Positions 12,501-27,500 of a DNA stretch of 64,000 nt are shown piece after piece. A program made the translations under genes and the position numbers. Location of the stretch: positions 34,220,055 to 34,284,054 of the forward strand of contig OY978529.1 in assembly GCA_963854835.1 (NCBI GenBank), given 5' to 3'. Numbering within the stretch: the first letter of the stretch is position 1; every line of letters starts with the position of its first letter. Origin of the DNA: Megamerina dolium. Its lineage: Eukaryota > Arthropoda > Insecta > Diptera > Megamerinidae. Below the pieces are notes generated by a model that saw only the letters and a program-made list of their open reading frames with translations, did no database searches and had not been told where the DNA came from.

Positions 12501-15500
12501 CACATCTATTGAAGACATTCTCAAAGAAGCGATCAAAAATCAAATTACAATACAAATGGAAGTACGCAAATGGCTCGGATGGTATAATGAAATTCTATTA
12601 TTCTGCTCTCAGGACGTTAGCACTGTATATGGTGTGATAATACTTGTATGTGCTCTCTATACAATAATTGATATAACAACATGTGTCTATGCAGTGACCA
12701 TACTAGACGAATATGTTGTTGTTCGCTTTGTAAACATTTTCATTTGGATATTACCATCATTGATATTCTTTACATTGGCACTTGCAGGCAATCGTATTGC
12801 AAGAGAGGTAAGTAAGCTTAGCATGTATCCAAACATAATATCAAAATATTTACTTTTGTTTCAATATTAATGAAGGGCAGGTAAACATGTATATATCTAT
12901 CGCTTAATGTAATTAAATTTAATCTTGATTATTTATAAAAAAAATATTCGCAAATTGAATGCCTCATAGTCTGGTAACTGAATGTGGTGTTTATTTGAAA
13001 TTGCTTAGTGTTGGAGTCAAGTTAATACAATGGAAGTGAACGATTTGAATGTATTTTTGAAAATGTTCAACTTTTTCGGCATATTGCCAATAGCTTATGA
13101 TCGTCAGAAGTCTCTTCATATACGTCGTGGTAGTATTGGATTCTATTTACGACATTTTACCGTGCAATGTCTGTTCATGGGTGCTTTTTCACTATTGTTA
13201 ATCGATAGAAATCATTATTTTCTACAAGAACTATCGATTGCTGAAAATTACTATGAAGTGTTTCTAATGCTTGCAGCACCTTGGACACAGTTCTTCATTA
13301 ATTTATGGCTCATATTGCAACAGCAATGTCATTTTCATTTAATTGAAAAATATCTGCGTCTAAAGAATAATATATACTATGGCAAAGTTAATCGTATTCA
13401 AATGTTTAGTCGTATTTCATTTGAAAGAACACTTTTGCTTATACTGGTTGTAGTGTGTATTATATATGTGGGTGAAGTTTCTTATATCTATTGGACATAT
13501 AATTATAATAAACGAGTGTATGGCATCCATACACTACCATTTGTTGCTTACACATTGCGTTGCATATATTCATCAACACTTTTGGTATTTTGCATCTGTC
13601 TTGTACACAGAATAAATCAATTGATGCAAGCTATAGTTACATCTATTGAAGAAATTCTTCAAGTATCACACGCAAATAATCAATTTGAAGTTCGTATTCA
13701 AGTGCACAAATTGCTTGGATGGTATAATGAAATTTTACTACTCTGCTCTGAGGATGTCAGCAATGTATATGGTGTAGTATTACTTTTATGTGCTTTCTAC
13801 ACCATAGTCGATTTAACATCATGTTCCTATGCAGTGACCATACTAAATAATATCAGTAGGAGAAACGTTGTTAATCACTGTGTAAATATATTGATTTGGA
13901 TATTACCAACAATGATGTTCCTATCATTGGCACTTGTATGCAATCGTATTGCAGTGGAGGTAAGTATGTACGATACTTTATTTTCAATTTATAAAATTAT
14001 ATACATATTGTACATATGAAGGAGCTGCGGTCAGAACGTGATCAGTGCTAATTATAAAATTTAAATCGAAGAACTCTTTGCTGACGAGTAGTAAAATAAT
14101 AATATAACGAGAAAATCATGCAGTGATGCCAACTCAGTTGATTTACTACATTATAAAATACTCGTTGCTTTTTATCACTCGATACTTTGCGCCCTATTGT
14201 TGACGAGTTACTTTTTAATTGAAACAAAGGCACAAAACTTACCTAAATGAATTTTTAAAATTTATAATTCACATAAAATTGTTTATTATCGCGCATGACC
14301 TTTCTCATTGATGGATAATGTAGATAAGGTATATTTTACAATTAATAATAATCAATTTAATCAATCAATTTCGAAACCTACATATAAATGCCAATCAATA
14401 TCTATTATTTATAAATAGATTTGTAAATTTTCATTATCTGCTCGATGCAAATACACTTACTTTAACTGGAGTTAAAGTATTTCGAACTAATTTAATAGCT
14501 GGCAAGTCAAGTAAATATTGTACAATGGAAGTGAACGATTTGAATGTACGAATATATTTGAAAATTTTCAACTTGTTCGGTATATTACCAATAGTTTATG
14601 ATAATCAGAGGACCCTTTATATACGTCGTGGAAGTTTTGGTTTCTATTTAAGACATTTTCTCATACAATGTCTACTCATTGGTGCTTTTTCACTATTGTT
14701 AATCCATAGAAATGGTTATTTTTTACAAGAACTTTCGATTGTTGAAAATTACTATGAAGTTGTACTGATGTGTGCCACACCTGGGACACAATTTTGTATT
14801 AATCTATGGCTCATTTTGCAGCAGAAACGTCATTTTCGTTTAATCAAAAGATATTTGCATATAACGAATAATATATGCTGTGATTGTGATAGGAAAAATG
14901 CTAATAATTTATTTGAAAGAATACTTTTACTTCTACTGATTGTAGTGTGTATTATATATGTGGGTGATGTTTCTGCAATTTATTGGACATATTACTATTA
15001 TACACGAGCATATGGCATCTCTATACTACCATTTGCTGCTTACACATTGCGTTGCATATTTTCGTCAACACTTTTGGTATTCTACACCTGTATTGTGTGG
15101 AGAGTAAACAAATTATTGCAAACTGTAGCTACATCTATTGAAGGAATTTCTCAAGCTTTGGCAATAAACCATTTCGCATTACGTAAATTGCTTGGCTGGC
15201 ATAATGAAATTTTATTATTCTGTTCTGAGGATATAACCAACGTCTATGGTGTAGTGCTACTTTTATGTGCTTTCTACACAATAGTTGATTTAACTTCGTG
15301 TTCCTATGCAGTTACCACATCGACTATGAAAAATATTTCTTATAGCTTTATAAGATTATTGATTTGGATATTACCAACATTAGTATTCATATCATTGGCA
15401 TTTTCATGCAATCGTACAGCAGCAGAGGTAAGTACTGAACCTTGGCATTTTCATCTTATTTTCAATTTACAAATTTGCATACATACGAGAGAGCTGTGGG

Positions 15501-18500
15501 TGCCGTAGCTCAGTGGTTAGTGTGTTCGCCTTCTGATCTGTAGGTCGTGGTTAAATACCCGGCTGATGCATAACAAATTTAATATCGATAAGATTTTTCT
15601 TTCAAACGGTACCCACCTGTCGGCAAGCAATTGGCAATTCTTCCGACAGTAACAACTTGCCATGAAAAAGCTTCTTAAAGAACTCTGTGACAAAGCTCAG
15701 AAAAAGTGATGTCACAAGTGTTCTGCCGTTCGGAACCGGCTAAAATAAGTAGGTCCCTTCTAATATTGTCCAAAATTTAAGACGCACAACAGTAATGGAA
15801 GAGAAGCTCGGCTAATGAGCCCTTTGGGGCTTTAAGTGCCACATATTTTTTTTTTTACGAGAGAGCTGTGCACAAAAATATAAATTTCAAAATTTTACCA
15901 GAGAACAAAAAACAGGAAAATCTCTTTAGTTCCTTACTGGCAAAAACGTGAAAAAAGTAATTTGGGCTTGACACATTTTCACTACAGGTGATGAAATCAC
16001 TGGTTTCATCTCTTCTAGCCCTTGCGGAATTTAGTACACAACTCGTTTACAGAATTCATTTAAAATCTCTGTCAATTAAAATATCTTACATAAGTGCTGG
16101 TTTACAAAAACATGCATTTTCTTCATAATTTTCGCATATAGACTCCACGTTTCACTCGTTCCGGGTTGATTTTTGAGCAACTTTCTTTTTGGTAACACTG
16201 TTTTTGGCAGCTTAGCTGTTTTCGTGTAACATGTCTCTGTCAAACATGTTCAGTTTGGAATATAATTTAACCATGAATCGACTTACAAATGAACAACGCT
16301 TGCAGATTATTGAATTGTAATATCAAAATTTATGCTCGGTTCATTTATTTATTCAATTTATGGTAAGTTTGGGCGATCTTCTGAGGCGGCTATTCGGAAT
16401 CTTGTGACAAAATTTCGCACCAAATTTACATTATTGGACATTAAACCACCAACACGTATACGTAGAGTGCGGACAGAAGAAAATATCGCAGCTGTATCCG
16501 CCAGTGTTGTTAGTGACCGTCAATTCGTATGAACTATGGATGAGGCGCAGCCGCGGTCAACATTTACATGAAATCATCTTTAAAGATTGAATTATACAGA
16601 TCGTTCTATCGACTCAAATAAATATTTCATACATTTCTCTAAATTTTATGTTTTTTTTTTTTAATAAAATAAAATTTAATAATTTTTAATCAAAACATCA
16701 CCCTGTGTAAAGAATACTAGATTTTGTAGGTACAGAACTCTTGATTTTTGAATGAATTTTCCACATTTATGGTTTATATTCAAAATTTCTTAATGTCGCA
16801 ATCTTGGAATATATGTTGTATGAACAAAACTCTAATTGTATGTTTTACGTGGCCTTCTTTAGGTTTAGTTTAGGATTTCCAACAAATTATTTTTTGCCTT
16901 AAATTATACTTTATATTCGTAAAAATAAGCTCTAATAAGACATTTACAGCAATGTGCTAATTGTCATGCTTTGTGAAACATTATACAAATTGATTTTTCT
17001 CAAGAACGTCGCGTCTGAATATGCCGAACGCATAATTCATACAAACTTTGCCTACTTTAGTTGAATTTTTGCACATTTTATATCGGAACGAAATTATTTA
17101 GTTTTTTGATACAATAGTCGCATTCTTTTGCACGCGAGTTGCAAAAGAACACTGACTTATTTGCCGAACTGCATGCAAAGCAGCAACAAAAATAAGCGAC
17201 ATCGTCTAATTTAACCGAGTTGAATTGAACTGGCTTATATTTTAATCGACCTGAATTATAGTGTTGGAAAGTAAAAAAACAGCACTATTGTGAATAGACT
17301 ACTGGAATGTGCTTGGGAAATTTCGACAATACGTCAAATTAGTGTAAATATAAACAAAAATAAGCAAAATAAAGCAAGTGCAAATAAAAATATATTTTAA
17401 ATAAACGAATATATTTACCACAGATTCCGCAGAATTGTTTCTTTTTTTGTTTTTATTTCGTTTATAAATTTCACGAACAACCATATATACCACCAGCGTT
17501 GCTAAGTAACTAAAGGGAAATTATATTCAAGTAAAAGGGAAATTAAATGCGAGTTGGTGTTCTTTTGCAACTCGGTTACAAAAGAATGCAGCTAATGTTG
17601 ACTAATTTCTTTTAATGTTGGATTCTCTCAATTTTTCATAGTAAATGGCAAATTTTAGCTTAAAAATTAATCATTTCCAGGAAAGTAATTATTTGGCGAT
17701 TTCAATGCTTCATGTCATTTTCTTCAGCAGGTGTATGCATGTGAAATGAGCATTTGCCTATAGGTGGCAGTTTAGCAATGTTTATTGTGAACCAACTGTG
17801 ACTTTTTTTTTGCTTTGATATCTGTCAATAACAGTTAGTGTTGAGAATTTGATTTGTAATACAGCATAAAATTTTTTCGTGTTAAAAATGTCGAACGTTG
17901 TGCCTACAATTTGCGGACAGCATTCGTTTTTGAAGAAACACTTGGGAGAATTTCAACGATTGCTTGAAGAAGATTATGGCTCTATTAAATAAAAATGATT
18001 TTGATAAAACACTGAATTACAAGATATATTGGACGAAGATGAAACTTTAAGCTAATAATATATGACAGAAATATTAAATGTTAAGCAAGCAACAATTTAT
18101 AGATGTTTACATACAATGGGAAAGATTCAAAAGTGAGGAAAATGAATGTCACACGAATTGACTGAAAGGCAGCAAGAAAACCAAAAAAAAAAAAAAAAAC
18201 ACCAATGAAATTTTGCTTCAACGGAACAAACGAAGTCTTCTTTTTTTGTAGTGCATAGTTATTGGTGATGAAAAATGGATTTATTTTGAGAATCCAAAAT
18301 GTAAGAAACGTTGATTGATTCAGATAAACCATCAACTTCGAACGTAAAACCGAAACGATTCGGATTGAATGTATGCTACATGTTTGGTGGGATCAAAAAG
18401 AAGTGGTTTATTATAAAGTATTAAAACTTGCTGAAACTGTTAACGGTACCGACAACAAATTTTGGTATAGTGACTTTTTTTCCAAGTTCTCAAGTTACCC

Positions 18501-21500
18501 AAAAATTTTAACACGAATACTTACTATAAAAAAAAATATACGACCACACATTTTTAAAACTTTATGAAATAATTTCTATTGTGAATAAATAAAACAAAAT
18601 ACAGTCTAACATGTCTAATAACCTAGACAGACGGCAGCCTCATTCCGGATTACCGAGTTAATTCGAATTAACTGGGGCATTAACTGCAGCTAATCCGCAT
18701 AAACTTTGAGTTAATTCTCAAAATAAAAGAGTTAGGGCAATTTGCTATGGCAACACTGCTGAAAATTGTCTATTGTGAATTTTTATCCATTCATTTTACA
18801 AAACATTAGTTGTGTTCGCAACAAAAAACTTTCAACAACTGTTAACAGTTTTCAACATGAAAAGTGTTGGCGAACAAATAAATCCAGCTCTCAATTACGA
18901 ACGGTGAATGTCAATTTACAAGTTTCTGATAGTTTTCAGTTCACGTACTTCTTGTAGATTTTCTCATATCGAGAGTGACAGATGACAGAAATTGATAGTG
19001 ATAGTAATTTAAGTGAGCAGACCTAATAAAACAGCAATCAGCCGTTTAGTTAATCCGCAATATTGCCGCCTGTCAGCTTATTATTTTATTCGGATTAAGT
19101 GCGCCGGTAACCCGGATTAACGCTGCCGTCTGTCTAGGCTATAATGCCATGTTCAGATGGCAGCAAAATAATTCCATTTTATCGTTGTTATCGATAATTG
19201 TACTCCTTTGCAAATCGACAATATATGGATGTAAAAAATATTAAATATAACTTGCAATTAATATAATTAATTTTAATCAATCAATATCATCAAGCAAATA
19301 TCAATCAATAAATATAAATTATTTATCAATATATTTGCAAGTTGCTATTATCTGCTTCCATTTCGATTATTGTGAATTATTCATATTATTCATTATTATA
19401 TTAATTATTATTGGAGTTGTAGTTGTTCGAAATAGTTCAACAGCTGGCAATTGTGAAAAAAGGAAACGGGAATATAAATTCGAATACGATGAAAGAGAAC
19501 AATTTGAATATATATTACAAACTTTTCAATTTTTTCGCTATACTGCCAATAGTTTTTAATAAACAATTGGCACATTATGAGTATCGTGGTGGTGTTGGTT
19601 TCTATATGCGACAATTCATCATACAATGTCTACTCATTGCATCTATTTCATTATTGCTAAGCAATAGAAAAAGTTATTTGCTACCAGAACGATCGAGTAC
19701 AGAAAATAATTATGAAGTACTACTAATGTTTGCAGCACCTGGAACACAGTTTTTAATTAATACATGGCTGATTATGCGACAAAAACATCATTATCGTTTA
19801 ATTGAAAAGTATCATCTTTTAAGGGATGGTCTGTGTTGCGATCGACAAAATGCTGATCGAAATCATGGTAGCGGTCGTACTATGCCACTTTTAATTATAC
19901 TAATGCTAGTATGCATTCTATATTTCTGCGATGCACTACAATTCTACTCGATATTTGATGGCATTGGCATTCTTCATATTGTTGCTTACATGATACGTTT
20001 TATCTATTCATCGTTACTTTTGGAATTTTATATTTGTCTAGTGTGTACAATGAATAAATTATTGCAAACTATAGCTGCATCAATTGACGAACTCGTGCAG
20101 GACTCGACAATGAATCATATTGTAGTTGGTCTTAAAATGCGCAAATGGCTCAAGTGGCATAATCAAATTCTATTATTCTGCTATGAGGACGTAAGCAATG
20201 TATATGGTGTAGTATTACTTGTATGTGCTCTCTTCACAATAATTGATATAACATCGTGTGCCTATTCATTTAATGATAATATAAATGAGGTCAGTTTCGG
20301 TGGTTTCATGCTGAATATAATCTTTTGGATAATACCAACGTTATTATTCTTAACATTGGCATTTACAAGTAATCATATAGCAGCAGAGGTAAGTAGCAGT
20401 AGCACTTTAGAAATGATCATTTTTACTCAATTCTCTTCTAATATCGTCTAGATTCGAAAGTGTCGTATTTGCAGTCAAAATTCCTTTTTCATATTGTTAT
20501 TGGGTTGTGTATTGTTTTGTTTTTACATTCGTACGCTAAAACATTCAATTAATATAATTAATTTTAATCAATCAACATCTAATATTTATGAATATGCATG
20601 AATGCATACACATGTTTGTAAATTGCCATCATTTGAGCTTGTGTCCTTAATGCACTTTGATGGCGATGAACATGATCGTGCATACGTAGTGTTGCAGGTT
20701 CTGGAAATTAGTTTGATAGAATCGAGTCATGGAAGAAGTGAATGATTTGAATATATACTACAGACTTTACAACTTTTTCGGTATATTACCAATAGTTTAC
20801 GACCGTCAAATCGCCCTCTATGTATATCGTGGTGGTATTGGTTTCTATTTGCGACAATTTTTCATACAATTTATATTAATTGGCTCTATTTTGGACTTGG
20901 TATTAAGTAGTGAAAAATATGTTTTAAACGTGTTATCAAGTGTTGAAAATCATTATGAAATATTAATGATGCTTACAGCATCTGGAACACAACTCTTGAT
21001 TAATACATGGTTAATATTACAGCAAAGGCGGCATTTTCGTTTAATTGAAAAATATCAGCATATAGAGAATGATATATGTGAATTTGATATAAAAAATACG
21101 AATAGAATCAATAACAATAATGATCGCATTACTTTTTCAATTTCACTCTCCATACTGATGCTTATAGTATGCCATCTATATTTGGCCGATCTTGTTCGAG
21201 TTTATTACACATATCATTATAATATTCATGGCATCTATATACTACCATTTGTTGCTTACATATTACGTTGTATATATTCATCATTACTGTTGGTATTTTA
21301 TACATGTCTGGTCTATAAACTGAAGCAATTATTACAAGCTATAGCTACATCTCTTGAAGAAATCGTACAAAAATCGACATTAACTCATGTACGCAAATGT
21401 CTCGAGTGGCATAACAAAATTCTATTATTCTGTAGTGAGGATGTAAGCCATATTTATGGTGTAGTCATACTTGTATGTGCTCCCAATGCAATCATTGATA

Positions 21501-24500
21501 TAACATCGTGCGCCTATGCATTGAATAATGTCAATCATATAGGTAATGAGAGCTTTATCGGTGTATTGTTTTGGATACTACCATCGTTGATATTTTTACC
21601 GTTTGCACTTGCATGTAATCGCATTATGGGAGTGGTGAGTATATGTGTACCATTTTCGAAAATATTCAAAAGCGATCAATAGAGGAATCAAAATTTATAC
21701 GTCATTTTGATATTTCATCTTTGATTTGCATACACTCAAAATTTTATTTCCATCTGTCAATTAATCCATTCTTTGTTTACCAGCTATTTTAAGTTGATGA
21801 CGTGTCAGTGTATTTTTTTGCAATGAAAAAAAAAATGGAAATTCCTGCAGCGATATAATTTTTTGTTTTGGATCGATAACATATTTATACTTCCCGCAGT
21901 ATAATGATAAAAAGCCCACTTTGAATTTTTTCCTGAAGAAAAAATGAAAAAATATCCTTGAATATCCTTAAAGAAAAAACAACTATTTTATTTTTTCTCC
22001 AACGCAAACATTTGAATTTAGTCCGTCTATTAGTTCTGTGTAAAAAAAAATTTTAAGACAGCCACTTAATAAAAAGCGATATTCGTGGCTTGATTTTGTT
22101 TATGTTTTACACCAAAAAGAGAAAAAATGACAGCTGTTAACATGTATTTTTTTTTTTTTGAGAAAATACTTGTTTTCTCTTCGAGGATATTCAAGAATAA
22201 ATTTACAAATTTATTTTCTGTTTTTTTTTTCTTCAGGAAAATTTTAGAGTAGTATTGTTGCTCAACTGATACGAATTTTCTCTTTCGTTTGATACTCATA
22301 TCATTATACTGCGTGAAGTACCAAAATTTTTTGAAAAAGGTAGGAAATTGTTAAAATCGCCCTCTGGTGGGTACCGATCAACTCAGAAGGCTTATCCGAT
22401 AGAATTTACTAGAACGTTGATTAGTTTTTATGCTACAACAGTGTTATCTCTTCGTTTTATGGGTGCGGCGAACAAAATTCCATAGAAATTGCCCTATCAC
22501 TAAACTAACGAATCAAACACATCCTATGACATTTGCACTATTGTGAATATTCATACAAGGGATTATTTTAGTAATTCACAATATTGTTGCTATTTTCCTA
22601 ATAGCTTAGACAGACGGCAGCCTAATTCGGGATTACCGGCGCACTTAATCCGAATAAAATAATAACCTGACAGACGGCAGTATTGCGGATTAACTAAACG
22701 GCTGATTGCTGTTTTATTAGGTCTGCTCACTTACATTACTATCACTATCAATTTTTGTCATCTGTCACTCTCGATATGAGAAAATCTACAAGAAGTACGT
22801 GAACTGAAAACTATTAGAAACTTGTAAAGTGACATTCACAGTTCTTAATTGACAGCTGGATTTATTTGTTCGCCAACGCTTTTCATGTTGAAAACTGTTA
22901 ACAATTGTTGAAAGTTTTTTGTTAGCGAACACACCTAATTTTTTGTAAAATGGATCGAGAAAAATTCACAATAGACAATTTTTAGCGGTGTTGCCAGCGC
23001 AAATTGACCTAATCCTCTTTTATTTTGAGAATTAACTCGTCGAGTTTATGCGGATTAGCAGCAGTTAATGCCCGAGTTAATTCGAATTTACTCGGTAATC
23101 CGGAATTAGGCTGCCGTCTGTCTAGGCTATAATGGAAATATAAAATTGCTTTGTATTACGGATTTATTTTAAAAATTGATTGAACGTCGATGATTTTGTT
23201 GTTGTTATAAAATTGGGGGTCGATTGCCCTAAAATACATGTAGTCGTCTAGAGTTCATTATACGCAAATGTCAAATCTAACCTTTATTTATTTATAATCA
23301 ATTTGCATGTGAAAGAATTTGGTGGAAATATTTTTGTTTATCTCACTGCTCAACCGTGAGTGTGCAATATTTAATAATAATAATTATATATACAATATAA
23401 CATTAAGGTGGATCAAATTATATGGAACAAAATTTTGACAAATTCGTGCAGCGATACTAAAAGAAATCTCATATTTGGATTAATCTATTCCTGAGTTTTT
23501 ACAACAATTATAAAAAAATTAATGAAAATAGCTCATACATTTGACAAGTCTAGACGCGATTCCTTTACATTATTTAATTTCGTTATTATTTCAATTTATT
23601 TTCGACTTTGAGGTTTTTTTAAGAATGGAGATAGGAGCTAAGTATGATGGGAGGAAATGTTGCGGGAAATAATTATTGGGGGTTGGTCACACTATTCACC
23701 ACTTTGGGGGCAATTCCTGGGCCGCTGTGGGGTTATTTTCGGATTTTCAGATGGTTTATCTTCATTTTGTATGGGGGCTCCCTTAAGGAGTAAAGATAGA
23801 GGGTAAATATGTTTGGAGGAAATGTTGCGGAAGAAAAACTAATAGGGGCAGGTCATATTTTTTACTGCGCTGGTGGCGATTCCTAAATGATAATGATAAT
23901 GAGATTGTTTTTTGATTTTCAAGTATTTTTCACTTTATATGGGAACCCTTTTAGGGAATAGAGATGGGGGTTAAGTATCTTTGGACGAGATGTTGCCGAG
24001 GAAAAATTAGGTTATCCATTTGATAGCTCTAGAGGCGATTCTTGGCCGCTTGTCGATTTTCAGATTTTCTTATATTAATATTGTATGGGAGCCCTTTAAG
24101 GGCTCCCATACAATAAAAATGGTAAAAATGTTGGCGGGGAAAAATTAATAGAAACCGGTCACTATATAGGCGATTTTTGAAAAATTTAGATTTTCCAGTG
24201 TTTCTTCGTTCATTTTGTATGGGAACCTCCTTTTAAGAAGTGAAATAGAGAGTAAATATATTGTATTTGAAGAAAACATTTTAGAGAAAAAATTTATAAG
24301 TGCCGGTCCAGACGGATCCCTTAGCAGTATTTTCTATCGAATATTTACATTTTGACCTTGAGAATAGGTTTAACAACTTTTTGGTTTATTATATTCACAA
24401 AAATAAGCTCTATACGAGGTGATGTTTTTATTAAGGGGGTCTTCTACCTTGTTGGTTCAAAAATTCGATTTTTTTTTTTTTCAATTTTCCAACCCAGAAG

Positions 24501-27500
24501 GTGTTAGGAATATACCCTTAAAAGGATATAACTGAAATCTTATTATTTCGAGTTTTTCCGAGCCGTCGAAGACAGTTACGCGTGCTCTTATCGCAGCGCT
24601 CTTCGCGACCACCTAAAAGCTGGCCCATCGCGTTTTTCTAAAGTTATCTAACATTCTATCGAATACCTGATGTATCTGTATCTATGTAATCTCTGTTATG
24701 CATGATAAAATTTTCGGTCCATTCAGTTTGAAAGAAAATTTAACGTCGGAAACATCCCGCTTGTTATATACATGAATATCTTTAAATGCGATTTCCCAAA
24801 AGTTGCGTTTTTGTAACTGGTTGACATGATATCTCGAAAACTAATTGATTGATTGATTGAAATTATATATCAAAATTTGTGAAAAACATGTGGCTATCGT
24901 CTGACAGATACTTTTTAGATTTTTTTTATTTAAACAATTTTTACAGATGTTTTTAACCCCGAAAACATTAAAAAAAAATTTTTTTTTTTAAAGTTGCCTG
25001 TTCTGCGAAATTTTCAAATTTTGAAAATGCCATCTGTGTATGCATTTTTTGCAAGGGACACTTCAAGGTCAAGTCACGGTCAAATCGAAGACAGTAAATT
25101 TTCAGTAAAAATAGTGTTAAATGTATTTAAATAAACAAGTTGAATGCAACAAACCGCACCTCGATTGCGTTTTTAGTTTTCCTATAACTAATATTCAAAA
25201 AACAGTGTCAAAAATGAAGCCACAAGGTAGAAGACCCCCTTAACGTTAGGTTATATTATTCTGCAATTGTACCAAAAAACCTAGATATATAAAAAATGTA
25301 GTCTGGTCAAAACCTGGAATTTCTTTTTGCTTTCTTAAGGAAGTAAAATACGTCTAATGATCAAAACTTTCGCTGATTCAGGCTATTGAAAATTTTGACT
25401 TACCTTAATATTATTCTATTTCTTTTAAATCAATAAATAGGACTGGATATAAAAAATATACCGTCTCATTTTACGCGATTTAGATATTTCGAATTTTCGA
25501 AAATTTTAAATACACTTTCAAAACAAACTTTATTCTTTCCTGCAAGGCTTGCAAAAAAAGAAAATAAAAGTATTTTCGAGGAAATCTTTCCTGTTTCTTT
25601 GGGATTAAAAATATTATTTTGAAAGTTTCGAATGATTTGTCAAAAAAGAGGGGTTCTTGGGAAATAAAATTATTTTGAGATGATTTGAGATTTTGATGCA
25701 AAGGTTTTTTCTTTAATAATAGTTTCTTTCTTTGTGAGCTCTTTTGTTCTATGTGCATCAGTTCAATATAATTTTTCAAGCAACCTCTAGCTGTGGACAT
25801 TTTAAATGCTTGTCCTTTTGGGAGTATAAAATATTTAGCGATTTTTTTCGCAAGAATTTGTAAAATAAATTTCCTTACTAGAACTGTATTTTTAGTTTTC
25901 AATGTCCTCCTTTGTATGGCTCCTCTTATGTTACTACTTTTGTGTCTGAAACTTTTCGAAGTTTTAAAGATTTGATGAAACATTAGAATTCTTCTTTATC
26001 ATGATGACAAATAACTCATCTCATGACTTTTTTTAAGCGGTCTTAGTACGACATTTCAGCCTGACTTTTCAAAATTTGCTGGTCATGTTGATTACACCAT
26101 CCAAAGGTTACATGCCAGAATTAATGCCCTCAAGGCGCTGGCCGGTACTGGCTGGGGAAAAGATAAGGAGACGCTGCTCATCACCTATAAGGCCATCGGC
26201 AAGTCGATCATCGACTATGCGGCCCCAATTTGGACACCACTGATAAGCGAAACGCAATGACGGCTTCTGCAAACCAGACAGAATACTGCCCTGAGCATCA
26301 TAACGGGCTGTCCCGGATTCCGCGTGGAATCCGGGGTGGCCTGCGCTCTTTCGAGGGGCAGGTGGGTCATCTGCTCGGTGATTTGAGCTCCGGCACGTAC
26401 AGGGCAGCACTGAATTCACTGCATCGTGCTGGGGGGCCGCCCACCGCCAATAGCAAACTGTTTACAGCCACTTTGGCGCAGCTGAGATCTGGATGGAGTG
26501 TCTATCTCAACTGCTATATGCACCGGCTGGCCGATACAATTCCTGATAGATGCCCGCGGTGCTGGCAGAGCCCGCACGACACTCGTCATCTTTTCGCCTG
26601 CCCCAGAGGGCCCACCAGTCTGACCCCTTCTGCGCTGTGGACGCACCCCCTGGAGGCTGCCATCTTCCTGGAACTGGTGGACGTGAACAACAACACCCTA
26701 ACAACATGAACCTTCGTGATTTCGAAATCGTCGTCTGTCTGTTACAACAACAACAACAACAACAAAATTTTGTAAGATTACATAAAATATTAGAATTCTT
26801 CTTCAACATGATGTACAAATTCTCAGACTATGCCATTATTGTAAGACTATTTTAGAAAATTTTGACAATATGTTTGTGATTCCATTGAAAATATCTTTAA
26901 GCCCTTTTCGACAATCGACTCATAGCCAAAGTATGATTTTATTCGGTGCAGTCCTTAATAAAATACTATTATCAATATATCAAGCCTCGGTATGAAGCGA
27001 GACTAAAAAATTGTTCACACACGACCATATAAATATTATGAGCGAACAATATGCATGTCCTCATATCAGATCTAATAAGAACGTATTACCATTCTGTGAC
27101 TACCAATCATTTAACCGAAATCAATACAATATGTACAATCCATTTACCAAGAGTGTAAAATTATTACAGCTAATTAGATCAAATCATTCACAATTTGATA
27201 TACGATATCAATGGCTATACACTCAATAAAACCTCTAACGAATATCGACAGTACAATTTGTTAATGTCCAGTGCAACGCAATAGTTTAGTGGTGACATTC
27301 AGTGACAACGGATACCAGTTAATGAGGTCACAGGTGCGCGCAACGATTAAATATGACGACAAATAAATTACCACGTCATATACGCTTGTATTTGTGGACT
27401 CTGAAATGTTATGGCGTATTGAGTATATCGTGGAGCGATCATAAAAACGGAAAACGTCATATTTTCTACACAACCCATTCAGATAAGCTGCTGTCCGTGG

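Noticed and set aside
19423..19488. Upstream ATG as start of Gr exon D
   Set aside because: The extra 22 residues are absent from all sister exons; the ATG at 19489 aligns with their starts.
25480..25983. 167-codon minus-strand ORF
   Set aside because: Lys/Phe/Ile-rich product from AT-rich DNA, no domain, no splice or poly(A) context; likely chance.
27011..27229. 72-codon ORF upstream of Gr exon F
   Set aside because: No hydrophobic or family feature; lies where a promoter/5' UTR is expected.
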